Shown here one piece after another: positions 42,086 to 51,692 of a DNA stretch of 64,000 nt; position 1 is the stretch's first letter; each line of letters opens with the position of its first letter. The stretch spans positions 1,736,001 through 1,800,000 of the forward strand of contig OZ251234.1 of NCBI GenBank assembly GCA_965240325.2. The letters are read 5' to 3'. The position numbers and the translations under genes were made by a program. This DNA comes from Rebecca billardiae RCC1528 (Eukaryota; Haptophyta). Under the pieces are notes generated by a model. The model searched no databases. It worked only from the letters and a program-made list of their open reading frames with translations, and was not told where the DNA came from.

Positions 42086-45000
42086 TCACCGTTGCACGCC
42101 GGCACTCCAGAGTCCGCTGCCATGGCTGCCAGGTCCGTCGTCCGCGTCACCTTCTTTGGGCGCGCGGTCGACGAGCAGCCGGCGCTGCCGCCGCCGCCTT
42201 CGCAGGCGCGCGTGCCGCAGACTGGGCTCCTCCACCTGGTGCGGCACGCGCGCGAGGCAGGTGTACCCCGGCGCAGGCACGGCCATGTGCGGCCGGTGGA
42301 ACCAGAGCTCGCAGCGCTGCTGCGACTCGGCGTACTCGATGCCTGAGCAGCTCACCGTGTGCGCGGAGCACAGCTCCTGGCACGCCTCGAGCGAGCCCAC
42401 GCCGCTCGCCGAGCGGTAGTTGTGCCGCGAGCCCTCGTCCACCTCGTGCAGCCGGCACGCCGCCTCGCGCCCGTCCGAGCGCAGCCCCGAAGAGTCGCGC
42501 CGCGCCGAGTCCCAGTCGTGGGTGACTGCCAGGTACTGCTGCACAGTGCGCACGTGCGCGCGCGGCTCGGCCTCCGCGCTCGCGCCCAGGTGCGGCGTCT
42601 CGCCCTTCATCCACGTGTTCACCATCCCGTTCATCTGGCTGGTGACGATGCCGGTGAAGTCTCGCAGCGCTGCGGCGCGCACAGAGCGCTCGGTGGGATG
42701 GGCCGGGAGCGTCGGGCGCGCCGCGCACACACGCACGCACGCACGCGCACACGCACCCGCGCGTGCGCACGCGCACGCGCACGCGCACGCACGCGCGCAC
42801 GCACCGGTGAGGCAGTAGGACGCGATCTCGTCCTCGTCCCGCGCGGACGTGGAGTTGAGCTTGAGCTTCATCGTCACGCCGACCGCGCACGTCGCGGCGA
42901 TCAGCCCGTCGTCGAGCAGCACCTCGTTGTCGAGGCCGGCGATGATTTCAAACGGCACCAACCGGCGCACGAGCTCGTCTAGATTCACCGAGAGGGCGAC
43001 AGAGTCAAGCAGCCGCTGCAGGAAGCACGAGGACGAGGCGGGCGGCAGCGGCGCCATCACGTCGTCGCCGGCGCGCATGTGCGCGATCGCCGCGTCCGGG
43101 GTGCCGCCCAGCAGCAGCTGGCGCTCGCGCGAGATTTTCATGATGCCTGCGCGGGTTATTTTTATAATTTGTTTTTTGGGGGAGGGGAGAGCGAGGAGGA
43201 ACGCGCGCGGGGCCGCGGGAGCGCGCCGGGGGCCCAGGCCGAGGGGCGTGTGGGCTCGCAAGCGCGGGGTCGCGCGCGCACGGCGCGCGGCCCGCACCCA
43301 CGCGCACTCGGGCACGGCGCACGGCCGAGCGCGCGGCGCAGCCGGCTGGCCGGCCGGGCGCGTGGCGCGCGCACCGTGCAGCGGCTCGACGCGCTGCTCG
43401 GCCGTGCCGCCATACGACAGCAGGACATGCGCATCGAACGTCGAGATCCCGTTCTGCACGACGCTGGAGTGCGTCTCGAGCGTGCCGATGCAGCCGCCGA
43501 TGTTGCGCAGCTCGTCCTCGTTGACGATGTCCTGCGCGCCGGCTGCGCGGCGCAAGGCGGGGCGCGGGGCGGCGCACGCGGGCGTGCGGGCAGGCGGGCG
43601 GCCCGGTGCACCGGCAGTTGGGCGCGGGGCGGCGCGCGGTGCGCGGCTGAGGGCGCGACGAGAGCGCCGGCCGCGCGCACCGGCGCCGAGCGCGCGTGCC
43701 AACGGCCGCGGCCGCGCACGCGCGCGCGCCAACAGCCCCGCCCCCCGCCCCCCCGCGCGCGGCGGACGCGGCCGCACCTCCATGCAGATCATACCGCGCG
43801 CCGCGCCGCGCGGCGGCCGCGTCGCCGCGCGCGCCGCGCGCGGCGTCCTCGCGGCTCGCGTTGGCAGCGATGGCGGCGTATGCGTGCGCGGCCGCGCTCG
43901 CGTCGCCCTGCCACGGGCGGCGCGAGCACAGGCGGAGCGAGAGCGGCGGCACCGCGAGCGAGAACTCGGGCACGCTGCCGAACCGCGCCGCCATCGACGA
44001 GTGCATGCGCGTCCGCTCCGCGTTCGCCGCCTGCAGTTGCGCGCCGTCGAATTTGAACGCCTCGAGCAGCGGCCCGGCGTTCGGGTCGGTGGCGACGTGC
44101 AGCCCGGTGCAGTCCGCGCAGCCCGCGCGGCGCTGCAGCGCGCGCACCGTGCGCTGCAGCTGCTCCTTCCGGTGCTCCGTCATCGCCAGCCGGATGTCAA
44201 TCTCGTGCATCCCGAAATCGGTGCCGAGCGCGCGCAGCCCCACTGCCAGTCGCACGCGGATGCGCGGCGACCTCTCCTCGTCCGCCGCCTCCGCCGCCTT
44301 CTGCTCGCGCGTCAGCCTGGGCGGCTCCGGCGGCCTCGGCGCGGCCTGGTCCGGGTCGCCGCGCACGCCGACCGAGCCGCCCAGCGCCGACGCGAGGTGG
44401 TTCAGCGCGCGCCCCAGCCGCGCCTCGTCCGGCACCCTCAGAGCCAGCAACAGCTCAACGCGCTGCGGTCCCGCGTCGACACTGAACACGCGCGGCGGCG
44501 CGAGCAAGTCGCGCAGCCACGAGGGCGAGAGGCGGCCGTCGCCCGCGACGCTGTCGTCGTCGTCGGCGGCGGCGTCGGCGTCGGATCCGGCGGCGGCGCC
44601 ACCGCCGCCGCCCGAGGCCGAGCCGGCTCTGCTCCCGCCGCCGCCCGCCGCGCCCCAGCCATCGTCCTCGCGCGCAGACGGCGCGAGGCCGAGCGCGCGC
44701 GCCGTCTCGGACTGAGCAAACGGCACGGCGGGGCAGCCGAAGCTGCCGTCGGGCTGGCGGAGGGACCAGAGGTACGTGCCGATCGCGTGGGTCCGGCCGT
44801 ACGAGACCGCGCCGCCGGACTCGTCCCCCGTGTAGCACAGCGTCGGCGTCGCCGTCCCGTCGCGCACGCACGTCTGCGTGGCGTTGGTCCCTCTGTAGTC
44901 TAGCGTTGTGTAACACCCCCACAGCTGGCGCCGCCTGCGCGCGTGCTGCGCGAGGCCGTCCTCGGGCGGGCCGCACGCGTCGTCGAGCGCGGCCTGGAGG

Positions 45001-45863
45001 CAGCCCGGCGTGACCAGCCGCGGGTTCGCCCCCGCCGCCGCCGGAGACACGTGCTGGGCGCGCGCGGCTCGCTCCTCGTGGCTGCGCTGCGCCGCGCGCT
45101 GCCGGGCCAGCGCCTGCTCCGAGGGCGGCGGCGGGCTGGGCGGCGGCATCGGCGGCGGGTAGCGGCCGCAGCCGTGCGCGATGGTCTCCTCGACCCAGCG
45201 CGCGGGCAGCATCGCACGCACGGGCTCCTCCGCCGCCGCGTCGTAGCACGGCGCGGGCGAGCCGTCGCCGGCGATGCAGGCCGAGCCGACGAGCGCGCCG
45301 TCCGTCAGCCGGAAGCACGCCCAGCCAGCGGCGCGGTAGCGCGCGACGGTGCTCGGCGCGAGGCGGTGGCAGCGCGCGTCGAGCCGCTGCTGGATGCACG
45401 AGCCGAGCACGCTCACCGTCACCAGCGGGTACCCGTCCGTGTCCTCCAGCGCGAAGAACGGGTCTGCGAACGTGACGCCCGCCTTTGCGACCGACGTCAG
45501 AAGCACGAGCACGCGCAGCGGGATCTGGAAGGCGCACAGGTCGGGGAGCTCGAGCGCGAGGACCTGCAGCTGGGAGCACACGAGCGGGAGCACCTGCCTC
45601 AGCCCCGACGAGACCACGATCGCCGCGGTCACGAGCAGCGCGACAAGCACCGCGAGCGTCGCGCAGCAGCACTTGCGCTTGCGCGCGCCCCCGAGCGCGG
45701 CGCCGGGGCAGCCACGCAGCGCAGCGCCCGCGAGCGCGGGGTGGCACCGGCGTGCGGCGCCGCCCTTCACCAAGGGGACGGTGTCCGACTCCATCTCCTT
45801 GGTCGGCGCCGCCTCGGCCGGCGCCTCCTCGGCGGGCGCCGCGTCCGCCGCGCCGTCGCTCAT
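42086..45863 (-). CDS. Type II membrane protein with PAN/apple-like C-terminal domain (four exons)
   Basis: Exons 45863-43778, 43542-43375, 43146-42805 and 42669-42086 total 1059 codons plus stop. After an acidic N-terminus (AAPAEEAPAEAAPTKEMESD) a basic-Cys patch (KRKCCC) precedes one hydrophobic helix (TLAVLVALLVTAAIVVSSGL), placing the remainder outside the cytosol or in a lumen. The next 300 residues are Cys-rich. Middle exons encode an alpha/beta-looking region (MKISRERQLLLGGTPDAAIA, LDELVRRLVPFEIIAGLDNE). The last exon contains SGVGSLEACQELCSAHTVSC and IEYAESQQRCELWFHRP, a PAN/apple-type cysteine pattern used for protein or carbohydrate binding. Whole-protein family unknown. The first splice junction was chosen to restore phase and could be off by some bases; a further small intron after TCLARVPHQ is possible, so the C-terminal 45 residues are uncertain. 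Confidence 0.65.
42670..42804 (-). other. Intron 3 of the PAN-domain gene, alternating GC/GT tract
   Basis: A 135-bp intron with donor GTGCGTGCG and acceptor GCCGCAG. About half of it is an uninterrupted (GC/GT)n alternating purine-pyrimidine run. Confidence 0.8.
43147..43374 (-). other. Intron 2 of the PAN-domain gene
   Basis: A 228-bp intron with donor GTGCGCGCG and acceptor CGCGCAG. An A/T-rich patch (AAAAAACAAATTATAAAAAT) lies just before the acceptor, unusual for this window. Confidence 0.75.
43543..43777 (-). other. Intron 1 of the PAN-domain gene
   Basis: A 235-bp intron with donor GTGCGGCCG and acceptor CGCGCAG. An alternative acceptor 11 bp downstream gives a wrong phase. Confidence 0.6.
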
Positions 45864-46828
45864 GGATGCCAGGGCGCGCCCTTTGGGCGCCTCTGTCGTT
45901 GCGCACCCGCCACTTCCGCCCCGGCCGGGGCGGTGCCAACTGTGCGCTCGCTCGCCATCACTGGTGGGATGGCGCTGGTTGGCCCACGCGGCCGTGAGTC
46001 GAGCCACACACTTTGCAACGTCCGGCCAAGGGCGTCCGGCCGCACACTCATCACTTCATCAGACGCAACACAGTCGAAGCCGGACGCTGCCGACGCTCGA
46101 GGGAGTCGACGGAGACGCGGTACAAATGTGGCGTGGGCGCGTGGCGCAAGGCGCAGAGCAGGGGGAGGCCCTGACACGGTCTGCACCTACGCGCGCCTTG
46201 CCTGACCGCGCCAGCCGGCGAGCCTCAGTCTGCTGCAGCTCTTCGTCGGCGTGATGCCCCCGCACCGTCGTGCCATGCTACGACGCCGAGACGAGTGGCG
46301 CCCCGCGGTCAGCATCCCGGCAGTCGGACCTCTCGCAAAGATTTGAAAGTGATGGTCGCAAAGCTCGCCGAGCGGTGGCATGCGCACGCACGCTGGTTGA
46401 GCCTGTTCCGCTGCCCTCCCATGCGCGAGCGATGCGACCACGGGGCCGGCAGTGACGCCTACGACGAACGCATGCAAATGCTGGCCGCGGACTGGCGGAT
46501 GCGAGCGTCGCGCTTGTGCTGCGTGGGACCTGCGGCCCTCATTGCAGCTCCTGTGAAGTTTCAGACCTGAGTAGCGCCGGTTCGGTCGCGGCTTGCGTGC
46601 CCGCAAACGCGGCGACCGAGATCACTTGCTGATGCATGTGACAGGGTGAAGAGAGACGGCGGCCATCGTGCGGGTCCGGGCATCAGCGGTCCAACCGTAA
46701 ATACGGGACGCCTCACGCCTGGATTGCGATTGGCTTGTTTTCATTCGTCGACAGCCTCTTTGCGGTCAGCGGAACGACCAGGACCGACGACGCCGCCACG
46801 CGTGTCGGCGTCATCGCCCGCTCCAATC
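45864..46828. other. Divergent intergenic region, 965 bp
   Basis: This should hold the promoters of the PAN-domain gene (minus) and the opine-dehydrogenase-like gene (plus). No convincing gene; small frames at 46187-46606 have non-coding composition. Confidence 0.45.
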
Positions 46829-49159
46829 ATGGCGACCGCCGCCGCCGTCGGCCACTCGCTGGGGACCGATCAGAGCGCGCACGTGCGCGCGATGCATCGG
46901 CAGTCGATCATCGGCCTCGTCTTCCTCCTACTGCTCGCGCCAGCGGGCCGCTGCTTCACGCCGCAGGCGCCCGCCGCGCGTCGGCCGTCGACCCCGGCGA
47001 CGGCGGCGAGACGAAGCGCTGCATCAAGCCACATTACCCGCGCAACGCACGCGCCAGCCGCGCGAGCCGCGGCCGACCCAGTCCATCACCGCCGCCGATC
47101 GCCCGCACTGCCGACGATGGCATCCGAGAAGCCGTTTAAGATCGAGAAGATCCTCATCGTGGGCGGCGGGAATGCCGCCCACGCGATGGCCGCCCTCTTC
47201 CCCCACAAGGGCTTCGCGTGCAACATGCTCGTGCGCGCGCGCGCGCGCTCGCGCCACGAGCCGTGCCGCGCGCGCGCGCACGCGCTCGCGTGCGACAGCC
47301 GTCTGAGGCGTGCATGGCGCGCGCCTGCGCGCGCGCACGCATCTGTACAGGCCAACTTTGCGGACGAGGCCGAGCGGATCAACGCCGCGCTCGCCGAGCA
47401 GGGCCACATCGCGGCCACGTTTGCGTCGCACAACAACCCGGCTGGCCTCAGTGCGCGCGCGCGCACGAGCACGCGTGGTCACTCCGGCGCGAGCGCGCGC
47501 GCGGCGGCGGCGGCGTCGGCCGTGCTCACGCGATGGCGTTTCGCCGCCCCCGACCCCTCCCCCGCGCGCGCGTGCAGTCAAGGGCCGCCCCGACAAGGTG
47601 TCGAAGGCCGCGGCTGACGTCGTGGCCGGGTGCAACGTGATCATTCTCCCGCTGCCCTCGTTCGCGTACCGCTCGGTGCTGGAGGAGCTGAAGCCGCACC
47701 TCAAGCCGGGGATGCACATCGGCGTGACGCCCGGCCAGGGCGGCTTCGACTGGATCGCGCGCGACGTGCTCGGCGAGCTCTGCTCCCAGCTCGTCTTCTT
47801 CGCGATCATGCCGATGCCGTTCAACTGCCGGATCACCGAGTTCGGCAAGGCCGTGGCGGTGCAGGAGTTTAAGCGGCGGTACCGCATCGGCACGCTGCCC
47901 GCGTCGGCCGAGCCGGCGACGCTGTCGATCTGCGAGCAGCTGCTCGGGCCCACCGAGGTGCGCGCGCCGCGCCGCGCGTGCCCGAGGCTCGCGCGTGGCT
48001 TCCGCCTCTCCGACGGCGCGCGCGCGCGCTCATCCTCCGAGGCACGCGCGCGTGCGCGGCGCGCGCGCACGAACGCGCGCACGCAGTCCTGCGGCCACTT
48101 CCTCGCGACGACGCTGTACCCGATCAACGCGATCATCCACCCGCAGCGGCTCTACTCGCTGTGCCACCCGCCCGGCGGCAAGCCGTGGGCGCCGGACAAC
48201 AAGCTGCCAGAGAACCCGCTTTTCTATGAGGTGCGCACGCGCATGCGCGCAGGCACGCGCGCAAGCACGCGCAAGCACGTGCAAGCACGCCACACTCGGC
48301 CGGAGCGATGGCTCCGCGCGCGCGCGGGCTGGGCGCTGGCCGTGGCTCGCGGTCGCACCGGGGGCTGCGTCCGCCTGCCGCGCGGACGGCGTGCCCGTGC
48401 GCGGCGAGACCGGCCCACGGCGCGCGCAGCTCGCGCACCGCACCGCTCACGCCGCGCCCCTGGGCGCGTCCGCGGCGCGCTTGCCGCCTGCGCGCGCCGC
48501 TGGGGCGCGGGGCGCAGGACATGGACGAGCAGTCGGCCGGGCTGATGGACCAGGTGAACAAGGAGCTCATCGCCGTCTCCGAGGCGCTGAAGGGCACGGG
48601 CATGGCGATCGAGGTGCCGCACATCTTCGACTTCCTGTGCAAGTTCGTGTACGGCGACCCCTCGCCAGACCTCAAGACCTTCTTCGCGACGCAGTCGGCG
48701 TACAAGGGCTTCCGCTGTCCGTTCAAGCAGAGGTGAGCCGAGCGCCGCGCGAGCGCGCGAGCGCGCGAGCGCGCGAGCGCGCGGCGGCGGGCCGCGACGC
48801 GCCCGCCCCGAGCGCGCGGCCCTCCTCACCCCGCGCTCACCGCGCCGCGCCCGGGCGCGCGCGCGCGCCCCACCGCCGCTGCGCCGCCCACCAGCGAGGG
48901 CGGCGGCTGGGACCCGGACTTCTCCAACCGGTACTTCACCGAGGACATCCCTCTCGGTCTGTGCATCTACAAGGGCGTCGCCGACATTGCGGGCGTGGCC
49001 ACGCCGACGATGGACATGGTGATCAGCTGGGCGCAGGGCAACATGGGCAAGGAGTACGTGGTGGGCGGCAAGCTCGCGGGCAAGGACGTCGGGGAGACCG
49101 CCGCGCCGCAGCGCTGGGGCATCACAACGGTGGAGCAGCTCAACCGCGGCTTTGCTTGA
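46829..49159 (+). CDS. Octopine/nopaline dehydrogenase-like enzyme with bipartite plastid presequence (six exons)
   Basis: Exons 46829-47230, 47351-47450, 47578-47957, 48087-48230, 48518-48732 and 48895-49159 join to 501 residues in a single frame. From the second ATG (46892) the protein begins MHRQSIIGLVFLLLLAPAG then RC-FTPQAP: a signal peptide followed by Phe at the predicted cleavage point and a Ser/Arg-rich transit-like stretch, the bipartite signal of red-derived secondary plastids. The enzyme starts with the Rossmann motif ILIVGGGNAAHAMAALF. NVIILPLPSFAYRSVLEELK and GMHIGVTPGQGGFDWIARDV match the NAD-binding half. The last exon (RYFTEDIPLGLCIYKGVADI, TPTMDMVISWAQGNMGKEYV) matches the helical opine-dehydrogenase domain. 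The family reductively condenses an amino acid with a 2-oxo acid using NAD(P)H. Substrate here is unknown. Confidence 0.85.
47231..47350 (+). other. Intron 1 of the opine-dehydrogenase-like gene
   Basis: 120 bp; donor GTGCGCGCG, acceptor CTGTACAG; phase 0. Confidence 0.8.
47451..47577 (+). other. Intron 2 of the opine-dehydrogenase-like gene
   Basis: 127 bp; donor GTGCGCGCG, acceptor CGTGCAG; phase 1, restoring GLIKGRPDKVSK. Confidence 0.8.
47958..48086 (+). other. Intron 3 of the opine-dehydrogenase-like gene
   Basis: 129 bp; donor GTGCGCGCG, acceptor CACGCAG; phase 0, joining GPTE to SCGHFL. Confidence 0.8.
48231..48517 (+). other. Intron 4 of the opine-dehydrogenase-like gene
   Basis: 287 bp; donor GTGCGCACG, acceptor GGCGCAG; phase 0, joining LFYE to DMDEQS. 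The 5' part is a GCAAGCACGCGCAAGCACGT-type tandem tract. Confidence 0.8.
48733..48894 (+). other. Intron 5 of the opine-dehydrogenase-like gene
   Basis: 162 bp; donor GTGAGCCGA, acceptor CACCAG; phase 2. It contains a tandem GCGCGAGC run right after the donor. Confidence 0.8.
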
Positions 49160-50459
49160 GCCCATCGGCGCGCCCGCGCGATTCGCGCCGTGGGTTCAGG
49201 GTCGTGATGCGCGCCAGCCCAGGCTCGAGGAGTGGCGGATCCGGAACGGATTTGCGCCTCGAGCCTGCCTCCGGACCTGGGCATCAGCGGCACGGGCATC
49301 GCTTCTCAGCTCCCTGGACCTCGGCTGGTTATTCCGGTTTCACGACTTTCACGTCACTGGCGCGCTGTGCTGCCGCCTGGGGCGCCTGGTTCCACTTCCA
49401 GTAGATCAATCAGTGGACTACCATTGGTGATTTGGTCCGCTAAGGCCGGTCAGTCCTAAGGCGGGTCCTGAACGACCGGGCTTCGGCCGTGGAACCGCGC
49501 GGCCTAAGCTGTACTAATACTAGTCGTTATACGACAGTCCGACGTAGACGTAGCAGTTGAGTAGTTCAATATAACCGTCGTCGTCGTCGTGATGAGATCG
49601 AGAGGCTCCGGCTCCGGTCCACCACCCCCCAGCTCCGTTACGTCTTGGCCCCCGCCGTGGGAGCCAAAGTCAACCAAACGGACTATGCAGCGCTCGCAGC
49701 TGAGAGTCCCTGAGTCCGACCCCCGACTGGCGATTGATGCGCATGACTTCAACAAGACTGTTTCAACGTGAACTAGACGACTATACTAATGTCGCAGTCC
49801 GACCACCTCCCTCAGAGGTTCAGACTCGATCATGCTGCTATTAATTTTTACTATGGACGAATTATCCGCCGTTCCTTACTCAGATTTCAGCACAATCCGG
49901 GAGCGTTCCGGACACCTGTAGACATATGCGGAAATGATACCCGGGCTGGGTATTTAGTTATGAAAATAGAGTCTGAACCTATTATTTATTGGAGGTGTCA
50001 CGGCTGATGATCCAGTCTGGCCCGTGGTAATATCGTCCATCCAAAGGACCGCCTGGGGTGGTCTAGGAGCTATATTGTAGATCATCAGAGGTGGCGATCC
50101 CGCCGATTATGCAGTGTCAAGATGTATAACGCTCCAGTGACCGCGGACTGGGGGCCGGGTCCGGACCGCGAAGCCGGAGCCTATAGATAACAGTATGCCG
50201 CCTCGGATGATGCATCTACACGTCTGCGCGTGAGACTCGGACCGCGTGTAATTCGGCGCAGCAGATTCGGGTGCGACGACTCGTGAGTGACTACGACCTA
50301 CTCACTACTGCAGACGTCCTGCTCCGATGGGTCTCTGACGTAATCGTCGCGCGGTTCATCATATCAGCATAATGACGACCGCGCGTCATCCGAGCGCCGG
50401 TGTCGCCGATACGTCGCCGATGAATCAGTACGGACTCCGAGCAGCAAAGCACTAGGTCG
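49160..50459. other. Gene-free stretch, 1.3 kb
   Basis: Less GC-rich than the genes, with no frame of coding composition and no obvious repeat. It lies between the 3' ends of two convergent genes. Confidence 0.5.
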
Positions 50460-51548
50460 TCACGGCGATGACGAGCAATTGGCGACAGCAGCAGCAGCGC
50501 CGACGACGCCGCCCCGGTACGCGTGAGCGGACGCCGCCGCCTCTGGTGATGGACGAGAGCCTGGTGGCGCGCTCGACTTTGAGCCGAGGGCCGCCGCCGG
50601 CCAGGGGCCGCAGTTGAGCACCTCCGCCGCCTCCGAGCATTTGCACTCGAGCTGTGCGCACACACCGGTGCGCTTTGGTATGCCAGATCCACACGCGCCC
50701 GCTTGCTCGCCCTCGGCGGCACGCAGGACCGCAATTTCGTGCATCCTGACGCCCCACACGCCCGGGAACTGCACAGAGTTACAGCCTGATGCGGAAGCGT
50801 TCCAGATGGCTTCCCGCTGCGCGACGCGCTTGGGCCACTGCGCCTGTTCTTCGAGGCTCGCGCCGAGGCCAGCCCGGGGTTTGAATACGCACGTGCGGCC
50901 GACGTTGATCCAGATGCCAGTGCCTCTCAGCGCGTAGAAGAAGATGGTGCCATGCCACGGCTCGCGCGCCGTGTGCACGCGCATCACCTCCACCCACGAG
51001 CCGTTGGGCACAGGCGCGCGCGGCCGCGCACTGCGGTGGACAAAGACGCCGTGGGCGCTGTGCAAGGCAAGCCCGTCCGAGTTCGGCTTGCCCACGTACG
51101 CCACGCCGTCGGCCAGGCTATCCACGATGCTGACCGCGAATGGTACCACGTCCGTCGGCGCGTTCGGCAGCGCATGCGCACAGCTGATGTTCAAGGGAGA
51201 TGCCGTGGTGTTGCGGCTTTTATTCCAGAAACGAAATTCGGCGAGCCCCTCCGGCATGAGCCCAGGCGTGCACCTGTACAGCCACTCCAGCTCCTGCACC
51301 AGGTCTGGCACGCGCGCTGCGGAGACGCGCTCCTTGTACACCGCGGAGAGGTACGCCCGCCACTCGTGCAGCCCCGCCGCCAGTGCCGGGTCGGGGGCGC
51401 CCGTTGCCGCACGCGCCAAGCGTGGGGCGAACGTGGCCGAAGGAGGCGCGGAGTTCAAGTGCCAACGCGCTGGGCGTCCCGGCACGAGCTGGCAGCCGGC
51501 CACGACCGCGAGCACGCGCAGCGCGCGGCCATGCTGTCGCCCATGCAT
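50460..51548 (-). CDS. Secreted protein of unknown function
   Basis: 362 residues from the ATG at 51548. A signal peptide is likely (after MHGRQHG, the hydrophobic ALRVLAVVAGCQLVPG). The mature part looks globular: GLHEWRAYLSAVYKERVSAA, LVQELEWLYRCTPGLMPEGL, PWHGTIFFYALRGTGIWINV and VWGVRMHEIAVLRAAEG, with potential N-glycosylation sites (NKSRNTTAS, NGSW, NAS). The C-terminal 70 residues are Cys-, Ala- and Ser-rich with no membrane anchor. I do not recognise the family. The start is 144 bp from the divergent gene at 51693, suggesting a shared promoter. Confidence 0.65.
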   Translation of the reverse strand: MHGRQHGRALRVLAVVAGCQLVPGRPARWHLNSAPPSATFAPRLARAATGAPDPALAAGLHEWRAYLSAVYKERVSAARVPDLVQELEWLYRCTPGLMPEGLAEFRFWNKSRNTTASPLNISCAHALPNAPTDVVPFAVSIVDSLADGVAYVGKPNSDGLALHSAHGVFVHRSARPRAPVPNGSWVEVMRVHTAREPWHGTIFFYALRGTGIWINVGRTCVFKPRAGLGASLEEQAQWPKRVAQREAIWNASASGCNSVQFPGVWGVRMHEIAVLRAAEGEQAGACGSGIPKRTGVCAQLECKCSEAAEVLNCGPWPAAALGSKSSAPPGSRPSPEAAASAHAYRGGVVGAAAAVANCSSSP

Positions 51549-51692
51549 TATGATCTCGTATCCCGGTGGAGTCAAATCATAAATTAGTCCGGCGGAGGCG
51601 GAGTCCGGGGGCGCCCCCGAAGGCCGGTGGCCAGCCAACCAGACAGTGGTGCACTGCCGCCGCCGCCGCTGCCACCGCGCTGCTGACCACCG

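Noticed and set aside
46187-46606. Small frames between the divergent PAN-domain and opine-dehydrogenase genes
   Set aside because: No motif, non-coding composition, and likely promoter DNA.
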